Of a stretch of 64,000 nt of DNA, positions 1-9,689 are shown in pieces. The notes beneath the pieces are model-generated. The model was not told where the DNA came from, did not search any database, and worked only from the letters and a program-made list of their open reading frames with translations. The DNA is taken from contig BGKB01000013.1 of NCBI GenBank assembly GCA_003116975.1, positions 248,001-312,000 of the forward strand, in the 5' to 3' direction. The DNA comes from Aurantiochytrium sp. KH105 (lineage: Eukaryota > Sar > Bigyra > Thraustochytrida > Thraustochytriidae). Each line of letters begins with the position of its first letter. Position 1 is the stretch's first letter. The translations under genes and the position numbers were made by a program.

Positions 1-1636
1 CACTGCTTCTCATATGGATTCCCAAGGGCGGCGAGGCCGTCCCTGCAGGCCCACTTGGCAAGAGAGAGGGTTCAGGAAATTCGTTGGCCCCAATTGGCGA
101 TGTGTGCTGTGCATCCTCCTCTGTCGGGCTCGTCTCGGATGTGTCCACGCCAAGAATTAGAGGCGTTCTGGGCGCATGTTTGGCGACGGATGGATTAGAA
201 GAGCGGAATGTTAGTGCATGTTTCGTCTGCGGGCGACGCACAACCGCTTTGGCGCTCGAAGACGGATTCATTGCCGCAACCACTCGCTGCAAGGCATCAA
301 CCCAGGCAAGCCGTTGGGCTGAAGTCCTTGCATTCAGCACATGGACATTTTTACGCGACAAGTGAACAGCAAAGTACCCAGGATTCTCTGCCGAGGCAAT
401 GGTATCATCAACGATGGAGGATGGACTGAGCGTGAACACGCGAGGATCGCAGCTCTGTTCCACACTTTCTGCCGGCGTCAATATCTGCGCGTCTCCATCT
501 TCAACGCGCTGCGTGTTTGTGTTGCTCCTTCGCCGCGTAGTATTCTGTGGAGTCGTTGATTGCTGCTGCCGGCGCTGTTCGCTTTTGATCAGGTCCATTC
601 GCGAGACCTCGCCGGCACGCTGAGGCGAAGAAAAATGAACCCAGAGGGGGTCATGGGCAAAATTGCTCTCCTCCTGCGCAGCGTGCCTCGTCTTTGCGCG
701 CTGAACGACCTTATCGCGCTGGCGGCGGTACGTGCTCTTGAGACGGGGACGGAGGCCCGTTGTCGACGATGACCCAGTGTCTCCACTTTCGGTGCTTACG
801 TTCCACGCAGGGGTCGTTTGCGACTCAGAAGCGTTGGCAAAAGTGTTGTCAGTCTCCAAAGACTCGGCGGATCCCGATCCCAGTGTGATCGCCTCGGTAT
901 CCAGCTGCGGGTCCTCCAGACTCGCCTCACTGAGGCCCTCCCTTGAACCGGCGCCATGCGTTGGGTCCGTCGCGTTTGTCTGCGACGACCAAAGAACACA
1001 GTAAAAGGACTTCCACTCGCTACGGCCAACGCGCTTTTTACTTGCGAGCTTCACGCCAAGCCATCCTTGGCAAAGTGGAGCTTTGGCGGCGTTTTGCGCG
1101 CTTTGCGCGCTTTCTCTCGTGGGCTCATCCGTGGCGTTCTCTGGTGTTCGTTCAAGCTCGCGAACCCAGCGTCTCCTGCGGTACAATGAGCGGGCGCGCT
1201 CGTCGTACCGACACGTCCCGCGCGCGAAATCACTGTCAAGACCTGCAAAAGAGGTATTGTACGCCCAACCCTCGATCTTGATATCGCGTGCAATATTGGT
1301 GTCGAAGTTTGTGTTTTCCTCGCCCCCGTCGCTTCCTTTGTCGAGGACGAAGGGCCCGCACGCACGCCATCCGGGAGGCGGTGGCATTTCCTCTGGATGT
1401 AGCAATGTTTCTTCGCCGAGACGATCCGAAAAGGCCGGTCGTTGCGGCGTGCTTGCAGTCCAGACCTTGTTGCCCGCCAGCGCCAATTCGTTCGCATCGT
1501 TTTCACTGCTGGCAATGTCAGCAGCTGCATTCGCCCGCGAGCCGATCCCTGGCGTCGCGCCTGCGATCCCTCCGCTTTTCCGCTGCGCATTCGTCGTTTC
1601 TCGTTCGTTAGTGCATGTGTGCGTGTGCGTGCGCAT
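1..1636 (-). CDS. DysF (dysferlin/peroxin-type) plus PH domain protein, 3' part outside window
   Basis: A single open frame runs from an ATG at 1636 to the left edge with no stop, so at least 545 residues are present and the C-terminus is missing. An in-frame TAA lies about 30 bases upstream of the ATG, so the start is bounded. Residues about 45-165 look like a DysF domain: a PAFSDR element, PPPPGW, IEGWAYNTSF and the hallmark RRRRWVREL. Residues about 187-455 read as a pleckstrin-homology fold split by a low-complexity insert: GWLGVKL and EWKSFYCVLW for the first strands, PGYFAVHL, then the C-terminal helix QRLAWVDALQRVV with its conserved Trp. DysF domains occur in ferlins, TECPR1, peroxins and VPS13-like membrane proteins, so a lipid or membrane-contact role is inferred. 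The exact family cannot be named without the missing part. Another minus frame starting at 1590 is a shadow. Confidence 0.8.
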   Translation of the reverse strand, partial: MRTHTHTCTNERETTNAQRKSGGIAGATPGIGSRANAAADIASSENDANELALAGNKVWTASTPQRPAFSDRLGEETLLHPEEMPPPPGWRACGPFVLDKGSDGGEENTNFDTNIARDIKIEGWAYNTSFAGLDSDFARGTCRYDERARSLYRRRRWVRELERTPENATDEPTRESAQSAQNAAKAPLCQGWLGVKLASKKRVGRSEWKSFYCVLWSSQTNATDPTHGAGSREGLSEASLEDPQLDTEAITLGSGSAESLETDNTFANASESQTTPAWNVSTESGDTGSSSTTGLRPRLKSTYRRQRDKVVQRAKTRHAAQEESNFAHDPLWVHFSSPQRAGEVSRMDLIKSEQRRQQQSTTPQNTTRRRSNTNTQRVEDGDAQILTPAESVEQSCDPRVFTLSPSSIVDDTIASAENPGYFAVHLSRKNVHVLNARTSAQRLAWVDALQRVVAAMNPSSSAKAVVRRPQTKHALTFRSSNPSVAKHAPRTPLILGVDTSETSPTEEDAQHTSPIGANEFPEPSLLPSGPAGTASPPLGIHMRSS

Positions 1637-2026
1637 GTGTTTTCGTGGTCGGCCTCGAAGTCGTTATTCGAGCGAGGGACGCGCGCACCGAGATCTCCCT
1701 CCCTCCCGCCCGCCCGAAAGTCAACCTACCGTCGCGACCTGGTTCTCCCAGACCTCCTGCTCCACGCGCGCGTCTGCGCAGCGCAGCGCCGCGGCGGGCA
1801 CGCCCGCGCCCGCGCCCGCGACGCCCATCGCGGCCCGAGCTGCCGCCGCCGCTGCTGCTGCTGAGGTACGGGCCGCCGCCGCTCGCGCCGCCCCGCCGCG
1901 CTCGCGCCGCCCGTGGCGCCACGCGCGGCACCGCGCTCGGGGCCGCTCCCCGCCCGCCGCGTCCTCGCGCCGCGCAGCCTCGCCGCGGCCGCGCGCGATG
2001 ATGGTTTGGTGGGCGCCGCGCGAGTC

Positions 2027-2130
2027 GAGATGAGATGATGATGAGATGCGACGATGAAGATGAAGATGATGATGATGTTGCTGATGATGAGATGGGTTGA
2101 GACGACGATGAGACGAAGATGAGACGCCGC
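2027..2130. repeat. GATGA-type purine-rich simple repeat
   Basis: Imperfect tandem GATGA/GATGATGA units seen directly on the plus strand. No open frame or domain gives it meaning. Confidence 0.7.
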
Positions 2131-2773
2131 GCCAGGGCCGAGACCCGAAGCCTCCGCGCTGCGCGATGCCACGCTGCGCGACGTTTGCGCCCGAGCAGAA
2201 GAGCGACCGGTCTCCGCGGCTGCGCGCGAGGCGCTGCAGAAGGCGCTCTGCACGCGCCGCGGCTTAGGGTCTGGGTCGGGTCAGGTGCACTCGGGCAGGC
2301 ATCGAGTGAGCGAGTGAACGCAGCGCGTGCACGGAGCGCCCGACAGGACCGCGCCCTCGAGCCCAGGGCCCGGCCGCCGCGGCAGCGCGGGAGGCGCCGT
2401 CGCGGCGGCGGGCATGCAGGCCGTGCGGGCGCGGGTCGGCGGCGGGCCGGCAGCGGCAGGAGGAGAAGGAAGGAGGCAGCCCGCCTGGGTTCGATAGCTT
2501 GCATACACACGCGCGCACACCCGGACGCACGTTGTGCGTGACAGTCACTTGCAACTTGGGCGGTGGGAGAGAGGGATGATGGGTCCGCTTCGTGACCTCG
2601 ATCTTGCCATATGGTTGATCTTGGCCATGATCTTGAACTGCGCCTTGATCTTGTTTGACGCCAGTGGTGGTGGTGCGCGTGTTGCCAGGATGCGATGTCG
2701 AGGTTGTTTTGCCAAGACGCGGAGTGGAATATAAAATGCGTGGAGTGCGGAGGGAGGAAAGGGAGGACGTTGC

Positions 2774-2789
2774 GGGGGGGGGGGGGGGG
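2774..2789 (+). repeat. Poly-G run of 16
   Basis: Sixteen consecutive G residues seen directly. This is a likely replication or sequencing slippage site, so the length may be inexact. Confidence 0.9.
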
Positions 2790-3614
2790 TAGAGGCTTCC
2801 TTGGGACGATTGCGTGAGAGCGAAGAGCGACCTTGCTTGGAGCACCCTCGATGTACAGAGAATAAGGAGAGAAGTAGAGAGACAATGAGCCGAGTTTCTA
2901 TTAGAGCTCTCGAAGTTGTAGATCTTGGTCAAAAACCCTTCACTCATTAATTTTGAGGCCTAAGCTCCGATCCATTTCTTGATTCATTCTACTACTCATT
3001 TGGAAAAGAACCTAATCCCCCTTTTTTGATACTTATCTTCGCGCTAACATTCGCCTCGTGCGATGGCACCTGCGTTAGTCGCACGACGATACGATTAGGA
3101 ATCGACTAATGTTGATTCAAGAGACAACAAGGAAAGCTGACGGTGGAAAGGAGAAAAAAAGTAGGCGTCTACACCAATCAGAGGCTTCCCTAGACACGGT
3201 GGCGACATTCTCGTGACTCGGAGTCGCTTTTAGACGACGGTTCGCGTGAAGTAAAGAATCTTTCAAAACGCCTTTGCGAAATCCTTTCATTTCTTTTATT
3301 TCGTTCGCATACTGCTTACTACGACGTGCGAAGGTCACGCGGGTTGGCCGTTTATTGCGCGGCGAGAGGCTAGCATACGCCTTGCCGCGCCTCCTCGCGT
3401 GGAGTTGAGTCGAACACCGACCCGCCCGCCGCGCAGAACTTGCGTCGACGCTCGTCCTTGCTAGCATAACAGTCCTTGTAGATAGAGAAAGCAAGGAGAG
3501 TTCGAGCAGTCTGAATTGATCTCGTCAAACCCCGACGCACGCCCGACGCGCGGCCAACGAGAAGCGAGCGAGTCCGCGACGCAAGCGGGCAGACATACAT
3601 CTAAGCGTAGAGAC

Positions 3615-5714
3615 ATGTCGTCCCAGAAGTCGTCAGCCGGCCTTGAGTCCAGGGCGCCTGGCGAAGCTTGTGCGGCGTCAGTCTTCGCGCGGTCAAAGAA
3701 CCCTTCACAAAGCAACACAACTCCGACTGCAACAGCAGTAGGCGGATCCGAACAGTCTCCTGAGCCGCCAGCACTGGCACTTCCAGACGTTTCTTGCGTC
3801 AAGTGTCGCAAAGTGTTGGCGAATCCACCACCCGTCAATGAACGACTCGAACGTGCCCACTGGCTCCAGGAGGAAGCGACGCGGCGACGACTCCGTATCG
3901 ACGACTTTATTCTTCTCAATCGTGAAGCGTCGATCCCAGAAGATTATGGTGTCCACGACGCGTCGCAACCACCAATCGCTGCGAACGCGCAGCATGTAGC
4001 GTCAGCAATATCATCTTCGTCATCCACTACAGCAAAAGAGACATCTTCAAATACCACAAAATCGACAGCAGCAGCAGTGACGGGGAAATCGACATCAAGA
4101 CCGCATGTAGCAGCAGCCGCCGCAGCAGCTGATGCAACCGCAGCAAGGGCGGCAGCCGGGTCGACCGCGACGACATCATCAGCGACAGGAAAATCATCGA
4201 GTTCATCTTCTTCGTCTCCGTCTTCGTCGTCGTCGTCGTCGTCTTCTTCTCCATCATCTTTGTTGCCGCGAAAAACACCGGCTACGTCAACGACAACGGC
4301 AACTTCTTCATCCTCTTCGTCTCGGCGTGAGCACAAAGAAGACCTCGACTACTTTGCCGCAGCATGCAAACGCGAACTGTATGCAATAGCCCTTGGCTCT
4401 GGAGATGCTGAAAGCGCGTACAATCAAGTCGACAGCGTTCTCGTGCGCCCGCGTGTTGCTCCATTCGAAGAGCTGAACCGCTTGACTCGCCAGGATAGCA
4501 GAGGGGCGGTGGGATCCATTCCGGAAGACTCGTTGTTGTGTGCCGATTGCTTCGACTTTTGTCAAAGCGTTCTCACCCGTGAAGCGCTCGAATCCGCAGA
4601 AGCATTGCTAAAAATCCGATCCTTCGATCGGGAGCGTGCGTACGCCCAGGCGCAGGATACGAGTCCCACCCCACGTGATGAACAAAGTTTCGAGGACGAA
4701 GTAGCGAGTCTTTTGCGCGAGCAAAACAAGCTCATGAGCGAAATCAGCGAGATTGAGAGCGCACGCGCCGGAGTCCGCATGGAACAGACCAAACTTGACA
4801 AAGCAGATGCGCTACTCACAGAGCAGGAACACAAATTTTGGGCAGAGTTCGGCTCCCTAAAAGAACTTCTCCAAGTCGTGGGCGAAAAGACCGATTCACT
4901 CACGGGCCGTATTTTCCGCACAATGGGCGTCCTGTCCCGACTCACCCCCATCCATCCTTTTAATGATGCTTTTTTCGTTTGGCGAGATGGCCATTACGGC
5001 ATCATCGATGGTTTTCGTCTTGGGCATCTGGTTGGAACTGCTGCGCAGCAAGCAGCGGCCTCGCCTAAAATTCACCCATCGGCAACCAACAGACCTCCAC
5101 CTGATTGGGAGGAGATCAACACTGCATGGGGACTGAGCGCCATGCTTCTCTCCGCGGTTGCACAGACCCGCAAAAAGGAATTCAAAGGGTTCAAGATTGA
5201 GCCCATGGGTTCGCGGACGACGATTGTCAGTCTGAAATCTTCGCCATCAGCTCTGAACTTTCTCTCGGCTGGAAAGACCTCGTACCCGCTTTATTTGGAC
5301 GTTAACAAGTCTGCCTCGATGCTCGACAGGCTCAAGGTCGTTGGCGGCGGCACGGCTGTGGATAGTTTTAACTATGCCATGCGCGCCTTTCTCATTTGCC
5401 TCAAACAGCTTTGCGATGAAGCCATGCTCACTAAAGTGGGCGTTGAGCTTGATCTCGCCACAAAAATGTTTGACATCATGGTCCCTGATGAGTCTACACG
5501 GCAGCGTGGCATCCTTCCCAATTCCTGTCTCATCAATGGCATCCCCGTTGACATGACGCATGCACCGTTTTACAGTCCTGGCACAACTGCTCCTCAGATC
5601 GATGTACAGTATTCCTTAAGCTGGACCAAGGCCATGCGCCGCGTCGTGACAAATCTGAAGTGGCTGCTTGTGTGGTGTATTTATGAAAAGGGATGTACAA
5701 CATTCCGGGGGTAA
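3615..5714 (+). CDS. ATG6: Beclin 1 / Atg6 family autophagy protein
   Basis: 699 residues from the ATG at 3615; the frame extends 33 codons upstream only from a TTG. The C-terminal half, about residues 420-699, is the BARA domain: FVWRDGHYGIIDGFRLG and WEEINTAWGLSAMLL match the Beclin signatures, and the end has WTKAMRRVVTNLKWLLVW. It is preceded by a coiled coil of about residues 355-420 (EDEVASLLREQNKLMSEISE). Two CxxC pairs, SCVKC near the N-terminus and LLCADC before the coiled coil, correspond to the cysteine pairs found around the Beclin N-terminal region. Between them is a long Ser/Thr/Ala-rich insert, including a Ser/Pro run, which makes the protein longer than human Beclin 1 (450 aa). 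Beclin is a subunit of the VPS34 phosphatidylinositol 3-kinase complexes acting in autophagosome formation and endosomal sorting. It converges with the HECT ligase gene. Confidence 0.93.
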   Translation: MSSQKSSAGLESRAPGEACAASVFARSKNPSQSNTTPTATAVGGSEQSPEPPALALPDVSCVKCRKVLANPPPVNERLERAHWLQEEATRRRLRIDDFILLNREASIPEDYGVHDASQPPIAANAQHVASAISSSSSTTAKETSSNTTKSTAAAVTGKSTSRPHVAAAAAAADATAARAAAGSTATTSSATGKSSSSSSSSPSSSSSSSSSSPSSLLPRKTPATSTTTATSSSSSSRREHKEDLDYFAAACKRELYAIALGSGDAESAYNQVDSVLVRPRVAPFEELNRLTRQDSRGAVGSIPEDSLLCADCFDFCQSVLTREALESAEALLKIRSFDRERAYAQAQDTSPTPRDEQSFEDEVASLLREQNKLMSEISEIESARAGVRMEQTKLDKADALLTEQEHKFWAEFGSLKELLQVVGEKTDSLTGRIFRTMGVLSRLTPIHPFNDAFFVWRDGHYGIIDGFRLGHLVGTAAQQAAASPKIHPSATNRPPPDWEEINTAWGLSAMLLSAVAQTRKKEFKGFKIEPMGSRTTIVSLKSSPSALNFLSAGKTSYPLYLDVNKSASMLDRLKVVGGGTAVDSFNYAMRAFLICLKQLCDEAMLTKVGVELDLATKMFDIMVPDESTRQRGILPNSCLINGIPVDMTHAPFYSPGTTAPQIDVQYSLSWTKAMRRVVTNLKWLLVWCIYEKGCTTFRG

Positions 5715-5893
5715 CGTGTCTTCCCGGGGTTTCCTTGGCCGATGTTGCTCCCTCGCATACCATTGCGCAAAGTCACGCTGGAGAATTGGGGCCATTGTCA
5801 GGTGTCGTTCCTTTTATTTTTCCTTTTTCTTCTTTTTTAGAAGACGGACGTTAAAGGACAAAGTTAATTCGTTCCTTTTCTTTTCTATCAGAA
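5715..5893. other. Short convergent intergenic spacer, T-rich
   Basis: 179 bp between two convergent stop codons. It contains T-rich tracts at about 5815-5840 and probably overlapping 3' UTR ends. No gene seen. Confidence 0.6.
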
Positions 5894-8800
5894 TCAAGTG
5901 AGGCCAAAACCACCCTGCGCCGCATGCTCGAGTGCAAGCTCAAATTTCTCTTCGAGCTGAGCCAGCCCACCTTCATAATCTGGAATCACGAGCTGCTGGA
6001 AACACGTGTGCGAAGTGGGAAGCGCTTCTGACGGTTCTTGCGACTTCACAATCTGCAACGACAACGGCTCCAGAGGCATTTTACTCGAACCTGTCGCAAA
6101 GGCAAGCAAAGCGGCTTGTCGGGATGGGCTAGCCTTTTCGAAAAATGACCAAAAGTATTGCACCGTCTTGGAACGCGCGCTATATCCATTTGCGTACCGC
6201 GCAGCGGCGCGCAAGTCTGCTACGGGAATATCATCCGAACCATTGACCAAGAGTTCGAGATCTTCGACCCTGAGATCTTCGAGCTCTGCGGGAGGCAGGA
6301 GTTCGTGAAAGCCCGCGCAAAGACGATCAAGTGGAGCTTTCACAGACGTGGTCAGCCGCCACGCAACGACTCCATCCACGTACTCCCTTTTATTGTCCTC
6401 GGTGACGTCAACATGTTCGCCGCCGGGGATCAAATCATGCTCAATTCCATCATCGTCCCGCAGAGACATGGTCTCAAAGATCATGTCGGTGATGTCATGG
6501 TGCAGCATCCACTCCAAGCTTTGATGAAAGACAGGGTCGACCTGTCGCAGGTCTTCCATATCCGGCTCACGCCCTAGCAAGTGCTTGTAAATATATGTGC
6601 AGAATGGCGCATTGACGACCCGCTTATCGTAGACGGCCTTGGCCATGATACGCCCCAGCATAAAAAGCTGATCCTCATGCCATCGCACGTTTTCAGTTGG
6701 CCCTCGAGGCACACGATCGAGAGCGTACCTCTTGCTTGCCTCCCTACATTGCATCAAGCCAGCGCTCGGGGCAAAAAGAGCCCGCGTGAGCAACTGGTAC
6801 CACTCCGTAGTGATACCTCCGGAATCAATGCCGTCCTCGCCGTCGAAATGGACATTAAATCTTGCGTTCAGTTGCTCTCTTTTCAGCAAACCTACTTCCC
6901 GGTACGAATCTTTGACAAGGTTCTTACGGTCAAGATAGATTTTGTGCGTCGCAACGTTCTGTGCTGGCGGAAGCCGTTCGTACAGTCTGTGCAAGAGCCG
7001 AAAGCGTATTTTACGAAATCGCAAATCTGGATCGTCTGCATCAGCCCCTGCCGGGTGTTCCCACTGGATTGCTCTCGTTTCAGTTTCGTGAAAGTAAATG
7101 TACTCCGAGACCGGGTCCCACAATTCCACCCAGCCCGGTGGTAAGGTCAACCGCTCTGCGGCTGCACGTGCCGTGCTCACACACGTGCGCGCAGATGGCG
7201 GACTCGCGCCATATGTTGTGCGCCGTGCCGTCATTGTCACGTAGAATTCATATTTTGTCGTTGGCTCCAAGCCTTTGAGACGGACATGTCGCTGAGGTCC
7301 ACGATACATTTCCTTAAACGGGTGAATTATGTCTGGCGAAATGATCCTCCCCATGAGCGAAAAGTACGACACGGGCAAGTCTTCTGAAAAGGGACGAGTC
7401 ACGCGCTCTTCATGCGACAGACTCGATCTCCAATGGCCTGGATCAATCTCCACCCATCCAGCTTTTCGTAAATCATCCGTTTCAGCCGCAGCATCCTCCC
7501 GCAGGCGCCCGAGTCCAGATTTCCAAAGATATGGATCTTTGCGCTTGCTTGTCAATCGCTTGACCTCCTTCGGCGAAGCAAGCAGAGCACGAACATCAAC
7601 ACCAAACCAGTCTGTCGCATCTCTACATGGGTACATGAGCGCGTATGTTAAAGTATCGTGCCCAGACCCATAGGTGCTTGATGAGGCGAGCCGCAAGCTG
7701 AGTTCACGGGCTTGAACAGAGCCATGGTAAGGCAAAATCTCTGGCGCCGGCGGGGCGTCCGGAATCGGATCGAGCGTGCGAGCAGCTGTCGCAGGGCTGC
7801 AAACGTCGTTCTCATAGTACTCACCATGAAACCATGATCCCGTGTCCGCTTCAAGACGCAGAAATACAGGCCAAGAGGAGGGTAGCAAGCCCTGCTCAAT
7901 ACCCAGTGCGAGCAAGTTTGATCCACGACTTGAGAGGATGGGGAGCAGTACTTTATGAGCACGCTCCAGTTCGGCCTCTTTCGAGTCGTTCGGGTCGCGG
8001 ACGTACTCCACGTCCTTCTCGTCATGAATGTCTTTCGCCGCCGAAAGTTGTGGAAGTTGCCCAATCGTGAGCGTCTCGGCAAGTCCTTCATAGACAAGAA
8101 CCCAGTTCACCTCCTCCGAAGTCTCGGCAAGAATGTCCTCATCGTCGGATTCATTCAGTGCTCGTAGTGTCTCGTCACAATAGTCTGCAAGGCCTTCATC
8201 GCCTCTACAGTGTTTACTTGCTGCGAGCGCGGCATACAGCCTGTAGCGCGCCACCTTGCCGTAGCTCGGTGCATAAGGACGGCTCCAGCCAACTTGCAGA
8301 GAATGCGCAGAGGCGCGTACCAAGCGGGGCGTCAGCTCATCACAGACGTGAGGAAGCGTCTGAATTGGCTCCGAATCAGGACTCCACTGGCCCCAGCCCA
8401 AGTGACCGATCTTTGTCCGTACCCGGAAAATAAGCGGGGCACATGCGCCGCCGAGCCCATGAATGCGTACCTCTCCCCTTAAGTCAATCTGACGCACTGC
8501 AGCACTTGGCATCGTTGAAAATTGCCCATCACAGATCACCTCAACACGCGCTCCACCAGCGATCGCGGCAAGGCCATGAGGGCTGCTGCGTGCGTCACTG
8601 CTATCGGTAGAATGCCGCGATGCTGCAGGTTCGAGTTCGCCTGCGCCCCCACCTGCGCCGTCTGCAGTGGTTGAACTTTCTTCAGGGTTCAGAGCGTACA
8701 CCTCGAGATATTCGCCGCTTCCGAGACCCACTTGGCGCCATTGCACTTCAAAGTGCGTGACGCGCTTGGCTTCGGGCCAGCTTGCAACGTCCCAGCGCAC

Positions 8801-9424
8801 AACCACCATATTGGTGGTTGCGTGGCGCAAGCAAGGCTGCGAAGTGACGACCTGCTCAGAGAGTCCGCAAGGTTCTACAATGCGCTCTCGGACCTCAAAA
8901 ACACGCCGCTTCAGTGCCCCGCTCGTGCCGAATGGAATTTCCAAAAAGTGGCACCGACGCTGAGGATGGCACTTTGAGCCGTCGGCAAATCGTGGGATGG
9001 GCTTTCCATTGCACATTTCATCGTCTTCGCCGTCAAGACTACTCTGTTTGGCGCTCAGTGCTTCGGTAGTAGGACCATCTTCATCTTCTAAAGACGAAAG
9101 GCTCTGCAGATCGTCAGATGTTTCCTCTGATAATTGTTGCTCCACATCGGAAGTTTGCACGTTCGCTGATCTTCTGATCGCGAATTCGCCCTGGTCATTT
9201 TTCTTCTCCTCTGCCTTCTCCATCTCCCTTGATGTCTCCTGGATGGTCACACCCTGCCTGTGGCTCCTTTCGCTGCTGTTTTCGCTAATTTGTGGCTTCA
9301 TCTCCCCCGACAAGGTAGGGGCAGGCTGTTGCCCATTGCTAGATTCCGCGGCCTTTGCCAAGGCCTTGTCCAGTTCGTACTTGCGGCGCCGCGAGTGCAC
9401 GGCCGACGAGACTGCGCCGCCCAT
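5894..9424 (-). CDS. HECT-type E3 ubiquitin ligase with FN3-like and WW domains
   Basis: 1176 residues from the ATG at 9424; the longer frame begins at a TTG. The C-terminal ~375 residues are a HECT domain: the entry region FNVHFDGEDGIDSGGITTEW, then KAVYDKRVVNAPF, and the C-lobe with the catalytic cysteine in PTSHTCFQQLVIPDY (Cys1141, 35 residues from the end, the usual spacing). A WW domain precedes it at about 757-790 (LPPGWVELWDPVSEYIYFHE ... IQWEHP). Upstream are segments resembling fibronectin type III repeats, such as VVRWDVASWPEAKRVTHFEV and LQVGWSRPYAP. The first residues, MGGAVS, fit an N-myristoylation site (Gly2, Ser6). WW domains usually bind Pro-rich substrates or adaptors, as in Nedd4-like ligases, but FN3 repeats are not the classical Nedd4 C2 layout. 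Substrates cannot be inferred. Confidence 0.92.
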   Translation of the reverse strand: MGGAVSSAVHSRRRKYELDKALAKAAESSNGQQPAPTLSGEMKPQISENSSERSHRQGVTIQETSREMEKAEEKKNDQGEFAIRRSANVQTSDVEQQLSEETSDDLQSLSSLEDEDGPTTEALSAKQSSLDGEDDEMCNGKPIPRFADGSKCHPQRRCHFLEIPFGTSGALKRRVFEVRERIVEPCGLSEQVVTSQPCLRHATTNMVVVRWDVASWPEAKRVTHFEVQWRQVGLGSGEYLEVYALNPEESSTTADGAGGGAGELEPAASRHSTDSSDARSSPHGLAAIAGGARVEVICDGQFSTMPSAAVRQIDLRGEVRIHGLGGACAPLIFRVRTKIGHLGWGQWSPDSEPIQTLPHVCDELTPRLVRASAHSLQVGWSRPYAPSYGKVARYRLYAALAASKHCRGDEGLADYCDETLRALNESDDEDILAETSEEVNWVLVYEGLAETLTIGQLPQLSAAKDIHDEKDVEYVRDPNDSKEAELERAHKVLLPILSSRGSNLLALGIEQGLLPSSWPVFLRLEADTGSWFHGEYYENDVCSPATAARTLDPIPDAPPAPEILPYHGSVQARELSLRLASSSTYGSGHDTLTYALMYPCRDATDWFGVDVRALLASPKEVKRLTSKRKDPYLWKSGLGRLREDAAAETDDLRKAGWVEIDPGHWRSSLSHEERVTRPFSEDLPVSYFSLMGRIISPDIIHPFKEMYRGPQRHVRLKGLEPTTKYEFYVTMTARRTTYGASPPSARTCVSTARAAAERLTLPPGWVELWDPVSEYIYFHETETRAIQWEHPAGADADDPDLRFRKIRFRLLHRLYERLPPAQNVATHKIYLDRKNLVKDSYREVGLLKREQLNARFNVHFDGEDGIDSGGITTEWYQLLTRALFAPSAGLMQCREASKRYALDRVPRGPTENVRWHEDQLFMLGRIMAKAVYDKRVVNAPFCTYIYKHLLGREPDMEDLRQVDPVFHQSLEWMLHHDITDMIFETMSLRDDDGIEHDLIPGGEHVDVTEDNKREYVDGVVAWRLTTSVKAPLDRLCAGFHELLPPAELEDLRVEDLELLVNGSDDIPVADLRAAARYANGYSARSKTVQYFWSFFEKASPSRQAALLAFATGSSKMPLEPLSLQIVKSQEPSEALPTSHTCFQQLVIPDYEGGLAQLEEKFELALEHAAQGGFGLT

Positions 9425-9689
9425 GGCGCGCCGCGCCGTGCCGTGCCGCACCGCACCGCACCACACCGCCTTGCGGTCTTGCTCGCGCGTGTGGCCGTCG
9501 TCGTTGCCACTCTTGGTGCGCGGGCGGTCGGTCGCGGGCGGTCGGTCGGTCAAGAAAGAGAGAGATAAGTTCGCGCCTTATGTTCGCACGTTCGCAGCAA
9601 AACGGTGTGTACCTCGCTTCTTGGTACATTTTATGTATAGTACGTATAAATGCTTTTCATCCTACTACATTTTTTCCCGTCCAAATAAG
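9425..9689. other. Intergenic spacer upstream of HECT gene and downstream of coiled-coil gene
   Basis: 265 bp, the presumed promoter of the minus-strand HECT gene plus the 3' end of the next gene. The part at 9430-9545 is GC-rich and contains repeated GGTCG/GGTCGCGGGCG-like units. No gene seen. Confidence 0.5.

Larger units (their letters stand above)
1637..3614. other. Intergenic region between divergent DysF-PH and Beclin genes, GC-rich then AT-richer
   Basis: No convincing gene. It holds a GT-rich tract near 1615-1650, very GC-rich low-complexity DNA at about 1740-2000, a GATGA-like purine-rich repeat at about 2027-2130 and a G16 run at 2774-2789. Reading frames here (for example minus 2885-1608) encode only Arg/Ala/Ser-biased peptides with no domain. 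CACTTGC at about 2553 resembles the promoter motif described elsewhere, but as a single copy. The two flanking genes diverge, so both promoters must lie in this stretch. Confidence 0.6.

Noticed and set aside
1608-2885. 425-codon minus-strand frame
   Set aside because: Non-repeating but strongly Arg/Ser/Ala-biased translation with no domain, running through GC-rich and GATGA repeats; a chance frame in stop-poor DNA.
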